Below, piece by piece: positions 1-11,710 of a DNA stretch of 64,000 nt (its first letter is position 1; the number at the start of each line of letters is the position of its first letter). The DNA comes from Argentina anserina (lineage: Eukaryota; Streptophyta; Magnoliopsida; Rosales; Rosaceae): positions 5,475,001 through 5,539,000 of the forward strand of contig NC_065874.1 of NCBI RefSeq assembly GCF_933775445.1. Reading direction: 5' to 3'. Made by a program: the position numbers and the translations under genes. The notes beneath the pieces were generated by a model. That model saw nothing but the letters and a program-made list of their open reading frames with translations, was not told the DNA's origin and did not search any database.

Positions 1-589
1 TCGTTAAATTTGGTTTTGTCGATGTTTTATGAAGCTTTCATTTTGCAACTTGCATGTCTATGATTATTTGATCCCCTCATTCTGTTTTAATTTGGGTAGC
101 CAATAGTATTAGGCAAAAGTAAAATTTTTGGAATTTATCTATATGTCAAGTGTTCAGAATTTTTTGGTTTACCCATACAGCTGATGTATATTGTGCCCCA
201 CTACCTATGGATTTAGTTGAAATTTGATGTGGGTGTTGTGATAATTAAACAGCCATGAATGGTGATTGCATCATATGCATGTTTCTAGTGCTTTTGGAAA
301 ATTCATTGTTTTCTCACTGAACTTGTAACCACATATATGTGGCAATTTGCTTAATATGAGCTTACATAATTAACTTGTCAGGATATACGTACAGAAACTG
401 GCATTTGTCTTTGGTTTTTTTGGGTTGATAGCATATACTTAATCGTGTAAAGTTTGAATCTTTTATTTGGCTGACTAGCTTTTCTCTTTTAGCATCATTG
501 ATGCGCAGAAGGGTTGTTTAACGTTTCCTTTTGCAGGGGTCATTTTGTATAGACTGGAAGGGAATTCCTTCGCTGGATGATAGTAGCTT
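1..589 (+). other. 5' flank and leader of the AGD12-like gene
   Basis: No coding sequence is visible here. A polypyrimidine tract ending in tttgcag (AG at 535-536) looks like the acceptor of a leader intron. The 5' untranslated exon would then resume at 537, and the first in-frame ATG is at 590. The transcription start probably lies before the window. Confidence 0.5.
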
Positions 590-3500
590 ATGAGTAGAAA
601 TATGAATCACCGTCCAATGGAACTTGGGAGGCCTGCCTCAGGTATGCTTGTAAGTTGTAATACTGGTAAAAGAAAAGGAGGGGAAGAAAACACCGGAAAA
701 GGCATTGTCAGTACTTTCTAGTGCATCTTTGTGTGGATAATTTGCTGAAGATACTCTTTTCTTCTGCTTCCTGGAAAATTATGTACATTTGCAATCTAAT
801 AAAAGCGACACTGTACTAGAACTGAGTGATATATTTGTTGCTCTACAGGTAAAAGAAAGTTGAAGGATTTATTGCTGCAAAAAGATAATCGCTCTTGTGC
901 TGATTGTGGTGCTGCTGATCCTAAATGGGCGTAAGTTGTTTCCTCTTGTTACCGTAGTGCTTATATACTCTGTGTCAGTGTTTGTAAATTCCTATGTCTA
1001 CTGTCCAAGAGATGCCTGTTTTATTTCTGTTTAAGATTAAGAGTTTAAAGATGAGTAGGTTCTGCAAATTCAATACTTATTCCGGAAAATTGTAGTTTAC
1101 CCCTCTCACTACTATGATATAAAGATTGTGTTTGTAACTGCATTTGCAGGTCAGCAAATATTGGAGTTTTTATATGCTTAAAATGTTGTGGCGTGCACAG
1201 GAGCCTTGGTACACACATATCAAAGGTAAGTGTTTTTCTAATTTCTGGATGCCATCAATTTAATTCTTATAACAGATACAGAAAATTAACATTTATGTTG
1301 CAACATGTACTTGCAAATCATGTGCTAACAGAAAATATATCAGAAAGATATGACAAATGACATGTTTGTTGGACATAGAATTCTTTTGGCCATAGCAAAA
1401 GATAGTTGGTGTTTTTCGTCAGTACCCATTCCCCCGGCTTCTTTCAAAAATAGTTCTAAGAACTTACTGACCAGTAAACTTCTCATTGTAAATGTAAATT
1501 AATATTCAGAACCATGGATATCATTTACAAAATATGCAAGACTTAATTGTCAAGGCACAGAAACGACACATGTGCATAGTTTTGACTTGTTCTTTGGAGT
1601 ATGACAAGCTTTTTTCATCTCTAGTTACATGTTTCCATATAAAATGAAAACTGTACTTCATGAACAAGATGTCAATAACATTGATTGATTCCATCTGCTT
1701 TTAAAATAGTTCATTAAAAGTTTGCTACAACATTCCTCTTTTTGTAGTTTGATTTGCAAGAATTTATTCCAAATTTAAGGAAATTGAGGAAGTTATTTAT
1801 TTTTATTCACCACGAATATTTCTATCAGACCAAAAAAAATTCTCTAGTCGTAGCATGGTATAAATTGAGACTATTCAGTCTGACCATGAGCTAGGCTCAA
1901 CTTTGTTAGCACATAGCAGATGCATAAGCTTGGCTCAATGAACTTCATATGTATTATATGTCTCAGCATAATTTCAATGTCAGGTTTTGTCCGTGACACT
2001 GGATGAATGGTCTGATGATGAAATAGAAGCTATGACTGAAGTGGGAGGGAATTCTTCTGCTAACTCAATCTATGAGGCTTTTCTTCCAGAAGGATATTCA
2101 AAGCCTGGACCAGATGCTGGTCATGAGGAACGTTCAAAGTTCATCCGGTCAGTTATGACACAGAACTTAGCTTGAGCATTTTAAGGTTTGTCTCATCAGT
2201 CAGATTATTAAAGCTGTTGTATGATATTTCATACGTAGGTCAAAGTATGAGCTCCAAGAATTTCTGAAACCTAGCTTGCGGATTAACTCTTCGAATAAAC
2301 CTCAAGAAACTCCAAAGATCTCAGTCCAAACAAGTTTTTCTAGAAAGATCATTGATAGTTTTCGTTCAAATTCGTCAAAACCAACGGTAAATTCTTTCAT
2401 TCCTTGTGTTTTTCCTTCAAATTATGCAGTCATGCTGAAAATACGTATGAGTGAGGAGAGTGGGATAGACTTTTGTTTCTTAACATATGTGGCATCTGTC
2501 CATGTTTATTTTGGAATTAATACAACACAATTACTTCATATGAGTGCCATTTGCGTTGGGACTTTCAAGTAGTATCACAATCTTGCTTCAATTTATTTGA
2601 AATGTGTTACAGGATGGCATGGTCGAGTTTATTGGATTATTGAAGGTAAAGGTGATCAAAGGGACAAATTTAGCTATCAGAGATATGATGACAAGTGATC
2701 CTTATGTTATTCTTACTCTTGGCCGTCAGGTTAGCCATTTTCACATTTGCTTTTCCTTCATACCAATCCTTTAGAGTCCTGTTGTCTATTCCATGCATGA
2801 AAAAGTAATGAAGTTTATGTTCTTACTATCTTCCTGTCTCTAGATGTTACATCTTGCTACTCTTTGAAAGTGGCATCACTTCAATACATCAGTGGTTGTC
2901 TTAAAGTTCTTATAGACTGAACTGATATATTAATCAATTGATTTAAGCTGCGATGCACATCAGGCTGACAATTTTTTTTTGTTACCATGACAATGTTGGT
3001 GATGATGTAGACTCTTCAGACCACTGTAGTAAAGAGTAACTTGAATCCGGTCTGGAATGAGGAGCTCATGTTGTCTGTTCCTCAGCGATATGGCCCTTTA
3101 CAGTTGGTAAGGATATCTATGCCTTTACAAATGGCTCATTTTTCAGTCCACGACAGAAATACTGGAAAGATATGGAAACCCATGTATTACTGAGTTGGCA
3201 TCTTGTTACCCTACATTTTGTTTTATATTGTACCCACAAAATGATCTACAATGATCTTGTAGGCTCATCAGTCCTAGTTTCCAGATGGTTCTACAACTGG
3301 ATAGTTTATAAAACTGTGAAAGCACTTCATATCCATCCCCTTTTATTCCTATGTTAACATGAAGTTCATATCTTTCTGGAGATTAGTGTTAATGAAAGCT
3401 TGTGTCAAGATTACAATATATACACCTACTCTAAAAAGCATCAGACCTTTTTAATTCTTTTTTTTTCCGAAAGATGCATAGAAGTTTACATACGCGCAAC

Positions 3501-3933
3501 TAGTTCAAAGATATGCTAAGTGAATGCCTTGTGTACGTATCTGCAGACAGTGTCTTTCTTCTCGTTTTCTTTTCACTTGTAAACATGAGAACATATCGCT
3601 TATTTTGTGTAGTTGAGAAGGAAGTGCCTAATATTATTTCTCACATTACAGCGAGTGTTTGATCATGACTTGTTCTCGGCCGATGACATAATGGGAGAAG
3701 CAGAGATTGATCTTCAGCCATTGATAACATCTGCAATGGCGTTTGGGGATGCAGGAATGTTTGGGAACATGCAGATCGGAAAATGGCTCAAGTCAAATGA
3801 CAATGCGCTCCTAGATGATAGCACTGTCAACATTGTTGATGGTAAGGTAAAACAGGCGGTGTTCCTTAAGCTGCAGAACGTGGAATGTGGAGAACTAGAG
3901 TTAGAACTAGAGTGGATGCCTCTTGAGCAATAG
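590..3933 (+). CDS. AGD12: ADP-ribosylation factor GTPase-activating protein, ArfGAP + C2 (AGD12/ZAC type)
   Basis: Predicted to stimulate GTP hydrolysis by Arf GTPases at membranes, with a C2 domain for phospholipid/Ca2+ contact. The hand-built exons are 590-641, 849-930, 1150-1225, 1984-2147, 2239-2386, 2613-2729, 3011-3106 and 3652-3933. They total 1017 nt, giving 338 residues, in line with AGD12. The ArfGAP zinc finger CADCGAADPKW...CLKCCGVHRS (C-x2-C-x16-C-x2-C) has the arginine-finger context GVHRSLG. The linker ends in SFRSNSSKPT. The C2 domain starts near GMVEFIGLLKVKV and contains MTSDPYV and SNLNPVWNEEL. The C terminus is ELEWMPLEQ. All junctions are GT-AG and keep frame. I assign AGD12 rather than AGD11 because the finger reads KWASANIGVFICLKCC. 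The ATG at 590 is the first in frame after the leader acceptor. Confidence 0.93.
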
Positions 3934-5215
3934 GTAAATATATTCATCATCATTCGCCATTTTTCTTTATAGGAGCTGTAATTTTGGTTGAGCTGTTGGT
4001 TTGGAATGACACCATAGAATTGTGTCTCCATTCTCTCCTGTGTTTGTTTATATAAATGATTCGTCCTCCATTTGATTGACAAAGTTGAAAGCACAAGCCT
4101 CCTTGTACACATAGCATTTTCTTGGTTCCCATGACTGTTGTAATGCATGATTGAACAGAAACGTATTTTTCAAACTCAGGACTTCTCACTTGTATAGAAG
4201 AAACTGTCATGTGAGTTTTTGCTAAATGAGAAATGGTGGAAAGGATTGTTTAACTGTTGTTGTGCTTTAGGAGCAGTGAATCCGATTCTTGTTCGAAGAT
4301 TCAAAGCTATCAACCATTTCTGTTTTCGTTCTTTTTCGTTCTTTGGTTCTTCAATCTATCATTTATGTGCATGCAAAGGACCCCATCATCAAGAAGTTTA
4401 TGGATTAAGTTCGTCTTTAAGCACTGTACGTTAGACTGGTCCAGAATCTAATGCGTCAACAATGTGAGCTGGATTTAAACAATTATTGTGTGATTTAAGA
4501 ATCATATCCTAGCTTACATATAACTAGCACTTAGTCCAGAACCCACCCACCCTCTTATAGTCTCCCAATCCAAATAGTGGTTGGAAATCTGCCTAGATGT
4601 AATTGCATCACTATGCAAAATTAAATGAGGCACTGTTGCCTGGAAAATAAAAGATTTGAAAGTGAACTTAAAATACTTTCGACTCTCATTGAACTCAAAA
4701 CTAACCCATAATGGATAAAGACATTTGAAATTTCATGAAGTACGTATACAGGAGAGTAGGTGAGTAACATCGTATGTGGTTATCAGTGCACATATTAACT
4801 ACTGAACTAAATATTTTTGACATCGTAGTTTAATATTTCGTCGTACATAATCAAGATGAAGTTTATAATTCGCCAGAAAGTATAGAGTAGTGCAAATTTC
4901 GATCCTAGATAGTGGTTTAGTTTAGCTAAAAACATTTAGCTACCTAATAAGGTCGAAATTTGCAACATTGTTCAGTAGTACAGTATATGATTACATAGAT
5001 TGAACAACATATGGTTTAGTGATGAAGCAATTTCTTTCCAACAATATATTAGTAAAGATTTTCAACTTCAGAAAACTTTCCCTGAACATCAAACTGATGT
5101 GATACATACCAAAATTCGAAGAATTCATCATCAAATGGGACATAATCAAATGGCTCAAAACCTCTTCTACCCATTAACTAATTAATTTACATAAGTTCAT
5201 AGCGTACGTAGAATT
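3934..5215. other. intergenic, 3' flanks of convergent genes
   Basis: The 3' UTR of the ArfGAP gene is followed by AT-rich intergenic sequence. Short open stretches on both strands have no coding character or recognisable similarity. I see no RNA gene or transposon end here. Confidence 0.5.
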
Positions 5216-5218
5216 AGC

Positions 5219-5247
5219 AGAGAAGAAGAAGAAGAAGAAGAAGAAGA
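5219..5247. repeat. (GAA)n microsatellite
   Basis: About ten perfect GAA/AAG units lie just past the stop codon of the minus-strand membrane-protein gene, so they are probably in its 3' UTR as CTT repeats. Confidence 0.85.
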
Positions 5248-5280
5248 CAAACCCGGTTGATCATCATGATCAATAAGGTT

Positions 5281-5697
5281 TCACAAAGAAGGTGAAGAAG
5301 AAGCTTCTGGTTTCCGGCGGTACCTTAATACATAAACAAACGCCGACGCCACGAAGAGCACGACACCTGTAATCCCACAAACCAAGCTCACCACCACCAG
5401 CACATCCCTCACGTGGTGATCCCTCTTCCCGCCACCACGCGCGTTGACTCCCTCCCACCACGACGTCGTCTCGTTCGAGTTCATCGCCTTCGGCAGAGCC
5501 ACACTACTACTCCCCGACTCTCCTCCTCCTCCTCCGCTGAAGAACGACTTCGCCTCCGCCGGCGCAGCAGATGTATTCCCCGCCGGCGTGTACTCCAGAC
5601 CGTGCTCCGACGGCCGAAGCTCCCGGGCTTCCGATACAAACGCCATCGCCGCCACCATCACCATCACCAAAGCGCCGAGTTTTAGTGAAGGCGCCAT
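5281..5697 (-). CDS. small secretory/transmembrane protein of unknown function
   Basis: A single-exon frame of 138 codons. Residues 1-24 form a signal peptide (hydrophobic VMVMVAAMAFVSEA, cleavage probably after SEA). A low-complexity linker with a Gly run (FFSGGGGGESGSSS) follows, with one NET glycosylation sequon. One membrane span lies near residues 97-121 (VLVVVSLVCGITGVVLFVASAF), then a basic stop-transfer YRRKP and a short Ser-rich tail. The layout fits a type I plasma-membrane protein with a short cytosolic tail. I do not recognise a named domain, although small proteins of this layout are common in plants. GC content is clearly higher than the surroundings, as expected for a short intronless plant gene. 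A (GAA)n tract follows the stop. Confidence 0.75.
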   Translation of the reverse strand: MAPSLKLGALVMVMVAAMAFVSEARELRPSEHGLEYTPAGNTSAAPAEAKSFFSGGGGGESGSSSVALPKAMNSNETTSWWEGVNARGGGKRDHHVRDVLVVVSLVCGITGVVLFVASAFVYVLRYRRKPEASSSPSL

Positions 5698-7180
5698 CTC
5701 TCTCTTTATTCCTCAGAGGAAAACAAATACGTTATAAAAGAGTGGTGGGGAGCTGAGAGTGTGGAGTGTGTTTTTGGAGAAGCTGTGGGCTATAGGTTGT
5801 GGTCTGTTGTCGGAGACCGAAAACCAGTGGTCTAGCTGGAGAAGAAGACGGAAGAGAGAAGTCTAAAATCTAAATATTGATTGAAGTGGCGTCTGTTCTT
5901 TTTCCTAATGACGCCGTTTGGTTCTTTGTCGACTACTACGAGTCTACGAGTCGAGTGAGTAGAAGACTACAGACTTCTGCTTGCACCAACAACCATTGAC
6001 GTTGAGCTTTCACACTCCACACCAACCTGGAAAGCACGTACGCGTTAGGACATATTTACTATTTACCCTCGGTTGAAAGTTGAGAAATTCTTGTGATTGG
6101 AGTTATTTTTGGTGGGAATTGGGAAATGGAAAATTCGTATAGAGATATGAGATTATGATCAGTGACTTCTTTGAGGTTTAGCCGTTTAGGGATATGCGAA
6201 TATTGATCATTTCTTTATAAATTGCAAGGATAATGCGTATCTATGAGACGGCTTGATTAGTTTCGTATTATGATCACTTGTTGCTCCAAATGAGAGGATT
6301 GCTCGCTCTGAAAAGAGATTTTGGTTGTTGTTTGCTGAAAAGGAAGGTTTCGAGGGTGCTCAAGGAGAGTTAATTTGGTTGCCAAGGATGTTTCAAGGTT
6401 ATATATATATATATATATTTAGTTGAAAATGTTAGATATTGGAGAAAGTACACTATTGGAGATGATAACCTTCTTTTGGAAATGAGGGTAAAATGTTAAT
6501 TAGTTACTCCAATAGAATAGGCCACAGGGCCAATGGTGGGTGCATGATTTAACACCATCATGCTACTTTGTGCTTGTGTTACAGTGAAGCTTGTGTTACA
6601 GTGAAGCTTGTGCTTTGTATTTTAGAAAGGTGAGTGGTTCCTTTGGGACTGGTCATATATATATATAGCTGAGGTTTAGATGGAAAGAGTAGTAGTACGT
6701 CTTATTTCATCTGTGACCTAAAAGTAAACCATCATGTGACTCATCCAACAATAGTTCAATTATTCATGTGAATACACATATGATAGAGCATATGAGTTAT
6801 GGCGCTTTATTCCAGGCCTAACTAACTTATATATTAAGTTACACAGATCTTACAATTAATATTATCTCATTGGATTCTCAGATCAGATTCAAATTCGAAT
6901 AACCAACACTTGACCTTCTGGAGTCGGGTATCTAACGTCATGTTCAACTTCAGTAGTCCACGAATTAAGTTAACTACACTAAAAAAAATAGTCAAATACT
7001 AAGCTACGTACCATTAAGGAAATATATCATGTACTCAAAGCAGCGATACATAAAAGAGAAAACTTAGATCGACTCTAAGTTGAATCATTGATAGTTTACA
7101 TTTGATCGATGTTAGCCAATTCTCTCCTGTTAGAGGTTGTTCTCGATTTACTATCCTGTAATCGAATAGTAGATCCAAGT
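5698..7180. other. intergenic / promoter of the membrane-protein gene
   Basis: Upstream region of the minus-strand gene ending at 5697. It contains two short AT microsatellites (about 6402-6419 and 6656-6668) and a small tandem duplication, gtgttacagtgaagctt, near 6577-6610. No supportable gene. Confidence 0.4.
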
Positions 7181-7185
7181 CACTT

Positions 7186-7365
7186 TGTTGGAGATGAGAG
7201 ATCTCACATCTAATAAGTGACAAAGAAAATAAAACTTATAAGTGAGTGGATAATAATTAATTGTACCGAGGCATTTTGTGATTAAAACCCAACACATGTG
7301 AGTTGGCTAAGTTGGGACAATATCGGTACAGTTGGTCCACGAGCCACGTTTGTCGTTGTTTAACA
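7186..7365 (+). repeat. 5' LTR of TRIM copy 1
   Basis: 180 bp, TGTTGG...AACA. It matches the 3' LTR at 7599-7778 with scattered substitutions, such as GAGATGAGAG against GAGAGGAGAG near the start. Confidence 0.92.
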
Positions 7366-7598
7366 TAGTATCAAAGCGGGTCCCTCTCCAGTCAAGCCTT
7401 CAATCTGTCGTGGGCCCGAGTTGGGTGCCACTTTGTCATGAACCCAAGATGTGTGTCATTATCATGCTATCAGAGAGTTTCCGATTGGATGGTCACCAAG
7501 TGTCGTTGGTTACTAGACCTTGGTTTATTTCGTCCCAGTATGTGGGATGTTAATCTGTCACATGCAGACCTAAAAATTAGGTTGCACGTGAGAGGGCG

Positions 7599-7778
7599 TG
7601 TTGGAGAGGAGAGATCCCACATTTAATAAGTGACAAAGAAAATAAAACTTATAAGTGGGTGGATAATAACCAATTGTACCGAGTCTTTTTATGATTAAAA
7701 CCCAACACCTGTGAGGTGGTTAAATTAGGACAATATCGGTACAGTTGGTCCACGAGCCACGCTTGTCGCTGTTTAACA
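7599..7778 (+). repeat. 3' LTR of TRIM copy 1
   Basis: 180 bp, the same length as the 5' LTR. It is followed immediately by the CACTT target duplication. Confidence 0.92.
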
Positions 7779-7783
7779 CACTT

Positions 7784-8319
7784 CACTAACTATAACTTGG
7801 AGATCACTAGCTAGTACGACCGAACTCAATATGATTCGGGTCATCTTCTATTGTCTAAACGAAAAAAATATTTACAAGAAACTTGTTAATCTGTTTGTGC
7901 CATAGTAACAAATAGATATCACTCATATCAAATGACCAATGCGACGATCTTTCAATTGTCTTAGATGTTACAAGAAACAAAGAAAAAAGGTTGAATCTTA
8001 GCCCTGCTTACATGTGCTTTCTCTAGTTTAATTATGATCAATCCCATCTTGACTCGATCGTTGCACAAAAAGTCAAAACTCAACTGTTTCAAATTTGGTT
8101 TTTGAGCTCGAACACGATAAGATGATAGCTTGTCTTGTGTGTATTTTTTTTTTTCTGGGGTCGCAAATATTTCATGTTAACTTGTCTGAAAAAACTTAGA
8201 TCACGATAAGAGATAATTGGATATCTCATCTGCCAATGACATTTCGCTCTCTACAGCTCCATAATCACAGAAACACAGAGCTTAGAGTTTCAGAAGTTCG
8301 CAGTTGACTCTCCATAAAG
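7784..8319 (+). promoter_or_regulatory. upstream region of the AAE14-like gene
   Basis: AT-rich non-coding stretch between the TRIM and the AAE14-like start codon. The TRIM's 3' boundary is only about 540 bp from that ATG. I could not place a convincing TATA box. Confidence 0.4.
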
Positions 8320-11181
8320 ATGGGAATTTACTCAGAAGCCCACATTTGCCACTGCCTGAGCCTCTTATCCACTCTCAGGCGAAACTCCGTGGTTACTATA
8401 GCCGGAAACCGGCGAAAGACCGGCAAGGAGTTTGTGGACGGCGTCACGGGCCTGGCGCAGGGCCTGCTGCAACTGGGACTACAGTCCGGTGACGTCGTCT
8501 CCATTGCTGCCTTCAATAGGTGGTTTACGTAGTTTGCTACCAAGTATTAAACTTCTAGATTAATATCCAAAAAAAACTACTGATCTAGTGATCTTTGGTT
8601 TTTCTGTGACCATTAGTGAGTTGTACTTGGAGTGGTTACTAGCAATTGCATATGTTGGGTGTATAGCTGCTCCACTTAATTACAGATGGGTAAGTAGTAA
8701 ATTTGAGGCTTACCATGTTGGTTCTTACTATTACAGCATTTGGAATACACCATATTAACCTTTTGCAGAGTTGTGAAGAGGCAGTTATGGCAATGAAGGT
8801 GGTGAGGCCAGTAATGTTGGTTTTTGATGATAGCTGTGCATCATGGTATTCTAAGCTTCAATGGATTGACATTCCTTCTTTAAGGTGGCATGTTTTGCTG
8901 GATTCTCCTGCAGAGTTTGTATCGACCTCATATGATAATGGTGTGTTACTAACTTACTATATTATACAGTTTCACATTCTCCCAGAGCCTTTGTTTGATT
9001 TTGAATTGCTTACTGATATTGATGAGTGACTTACTCTAAATTCCTTGTTTGGTCAGTGTTAACAATTGAAACAATTAGAAAGCAATCTGGGAGGGATGCA
9101 TCATTGGATTACTGTTGGGCACCTGAGGGTGCTGTGATCATTTGCTTCACTTCTGGTATGAGCTCTCTACTTTCTAACTTGTCCTCTTGCATTTAGATCC
9201 AGTTTATGAGATAGTATGGCATCAATCACAATGATACTACTTAAGTAGATACTTCTTTCATAACTTGATCGATGGTTTGATGCTGGTTAGTGTGGTTTGA
9301 AGTTTAAAACTTTGAATGCATATTTACATGACTTGAACCTAACTGAAATTCATCAACTCGTGAGGAATATGATAGCATATCAAATGCTAATCATGCAAGA
9401 GGGCGTTTTGCTTACTTACTAATAGGTCTTCCACGATATATTAGAAATGAATTTAGACGAGAATTCTCCTTTGATTCGTTTATGTCTTACACAGGAACCT
9501 CAGGAAGGCCAAAGGGAGTTGCCATAAGCCACTCAGCCTTTATAGTTCAATCCCTTGCGAAAATTGCAGTTGTTGGCTACGGTGAGGAAGATGTATGCAT
9601 CGTGTGCTTTCTATAGCTATGTAATATCAAATGAGCGTGAAATTCACTGATTTTTGGATTCAAATTCTGCATAGAAGCAGAAGAGTTTAATTACTGATAT
9701 GATTAGCTGAAAGAATTGAATGAGCTATAAATGTATAATGGTGTGGTTATCTGCAGGTGTATTTGCATACTGCTCCACTCTGCCACATTGGTGGCTTGTC
9801 ATCAGCACTAGCGATGCTCATGGTTGGAGCATGCCATGTTTTTATACCCAAGTTCGATGCTAAATCTGCCCTCGAGGCCATCGAACAACACAATGTGACT
9901 TCTCTAATCACTGTGCCTGCCATGATGGCCGATTTAGTTTCCAAATTCAGGTAAATGAAATCAGTGTTCATGAGTAGCATTTGAAATCACTGTTGAAAAT
10001 TTGAAATAGAGTGATTTTACTTTACTCAGAGGAAAGGATACATCTACATGCATAGAGAATGTCAAGAAGATACTAAATGGAGGTGGAGGTTTGTCAATTG
10101 AGCTCACCAAGGCTGCCACCAAATTGTTCCCAAAAGCTAAGCTTCTCTCAGCTTATGGTGAGTCCCTCATCTGTAGTCTTTTGATCGGCAAGAATCTCAA
10201 CCAGTGTTACATGCTCTTATGGTTTGTTAGGGATGACAGAAACGTGCTCTTCACTGACCTTCATGACCCTGTATGACCCGAAAATGAATCACAGAATATC
10301 ACACCCAGTTGATCAAACAAGGGGCATTTGTGTTGGCAAGCCTGCTCCCCATGTAGAGTTGAAGATCTGCGCCGATGGGACTTCTTATGTGGGGAGGATT
10401 TTAACTAGAGGATCACATGTGATGCTTAGATACTGGAATGGAAGTGCAGCAAATGCAGCTGCAGCTGCAGATGGAGTTTGGCTCGACACAGGCGACATCG
10501 GATCAATTGATGACTATGGTAATGTCTGGCTTATAGGACGAGCAAATGGTCGAATCAAGAGCGGAGGGGAGAACATTTACCCTGAAGAGGTGATGATCAC
10601 AAATTGACTGCACAAATTGCCATGCTCAGAAACTAGAAAAATCATCAAATGCAACCCTTGTATATTATGTTCAGTTTGGAAGATTTCATGTTCATTCTTT
10701 ACCAAATTCTGATGCAGTAAATTTATGTTCATGAAACAGGTAGAGAGAACCCTATTACTGCATCCAGGAGTTACCGGCGTTGTTGCTGTGGGAATTCCAG
10801 ACGCTCGTCTAACGGAAATGGTCGTCGCTTGTGTTCAAATAAGAGAAAACTGGCAATGGATGGATACAAGTACCAAAGACTCAGTTGCAGAGCATATGCT
10901 TCGGATTTCAAGTGAGATTCTTTCAAGATACTGTAAAGAAAAGAATTTGACAGGGTAACGGTCTCCTGAAATTTTTGATTCTTTGCTATTCAGATTCCTG
11001 GAGTCCATGTACTAGTATGGTGGTTTACACATCTTTTTCAATCTCTTGCAGGTTTAAAATACCAAGAAAGTTCATCCTATGGAAGAAGCCATTTCCGGTC
11101 ACAACAACAGGAAAAATAAGAAGAGACCGAGTCCGGGGAGAAGCTATGTCGCATCTGCAATATTTAATTAGTCACTTATGA
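8320..11181 (+). CDS. AAE14: 2-succinylbenzoate--CoA ligase (acyl-activating enzyme 14)
   Basis: Activates o-succinylbenzoate to its CoA thioester in phylloquinone (vitamin K1) synthesis. The exons are 8320-8519, 8617-8689, 8769-8940, 9057-9155, 9495-9592, 9757-9950, 10030-10157, 10231-10589, 10740-10954 and 11052-11181. They sum to 1668 nt, giving 555 residues, close to the roughly 560 of Arabidopsis AAE14. Adenylate-forming motifs are in order: P-loop FTSGTSGRPKG (about 178-188), SAYGMTE (about 319-325), LDTGD, GRIKSGGENIYPEE (ending at 441) and the C-terminal catalytic-Lys segment TTTGKIRRD. The start MGIYSEAHICHCL aligns with the family N terminus and carries no obvious plastid peptide. 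The last residues are SHL, a possible weak PTS1 peroxisome signal; the Arabidopsis protein, as I recall it, ends SSL. All introns are GT-AG. Confidence 0.94.
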
Positions 11182-11710
11182 TCCTATTTCGACTCTAATT
11201 GTTAAATGAAAGTGATAAAAACACTAGTTTCGGTCTTTCATGATGTTTGGAATCATGACCTCACTCAAAAGTCGGACTTTTTTGTGTAACTAAAATGAAA
11301 TTAGAAATTACGGGGAATTAAGCTGCTAAGATTAAACCTACGAAATGGACATGTAATGCCATCTAAAAACTAAAAAGGCAAAATATCTATTGAACTAGCA
11401 GCCTGGCACATGTACAAATTCCTAAATGATATTTTACATGAATGAGGGTTTTACCTCAGCTCCTAGACAAAAAGGATTCCGGAAATCCTATTATATGTCA
11501 CCAAAACCAAGCTCACCAGATACACTGCCTGTACAAGTAGCAATCATTTGCATCTCTTAAGGTTTGGCATTCACATACAGTGATTATATTTCTCATCAGA
11601 TTCCGGCTATTCCCTGTAAAATAAAAAATCCCAGAGCGATTAAGATCAAGAAAATCAAGGAATGGCATGGTTAGAAAAGAGGAGGAAACATTACCAAGGC
11701 GAACGTCAGG
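11182..11710. other. 3' flanks of AAE14 (+) and the WAP-like gene (-)
   Basis: A convergent 3'-3' gap of about 530 bp, AT-rich, with no coding sequence. It should hold both 3' UTRs. Confidence 0.5.

Larger units (their letters stand above)
7186..7778 (+). mobile_element. TRIM (terminal-repeat retrotransposon in miniature), complete copy
   Basis: Two direct repeats of 180 bp each (7186-7365 and 7599-7778) both begin TGTTGGAG and end TTTAACA. They flank a 233-bp interior with no coding capacity. Directly after the 5' LTR is TAGTATCAAAGCGGG, a slightly mutated initiator-Met tRNA primer-binding site. A short purine tract (GTGAGAGGGCG) abuts the 3' LTR. The 5-bp target duplication CACTT is perfect at 7181-7185 and 7779-7783. 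Non-autonomous; it would need enzymes supplied in trans. I see no 5S rRNA-like segment in the LTR, so it does not look like Cassandra. A second copy lies inverted at 20670-21255. Confidence 0.93.

Noticed and set aside
3714..4148. 144-codon minus-strand frame over the last exon and 3' flank of AGD12
   Set aside because: It is antisense to a well-supported coding exon and has no protein-like composition.
7186..7778. Cassandra-type TRIM with 5S rRNA promoter
   Set aside because: I looked for the 5S rRNA internal-promoter segments in the LTRs and did not see them. The LTRs are also shorter than Cassandra's.
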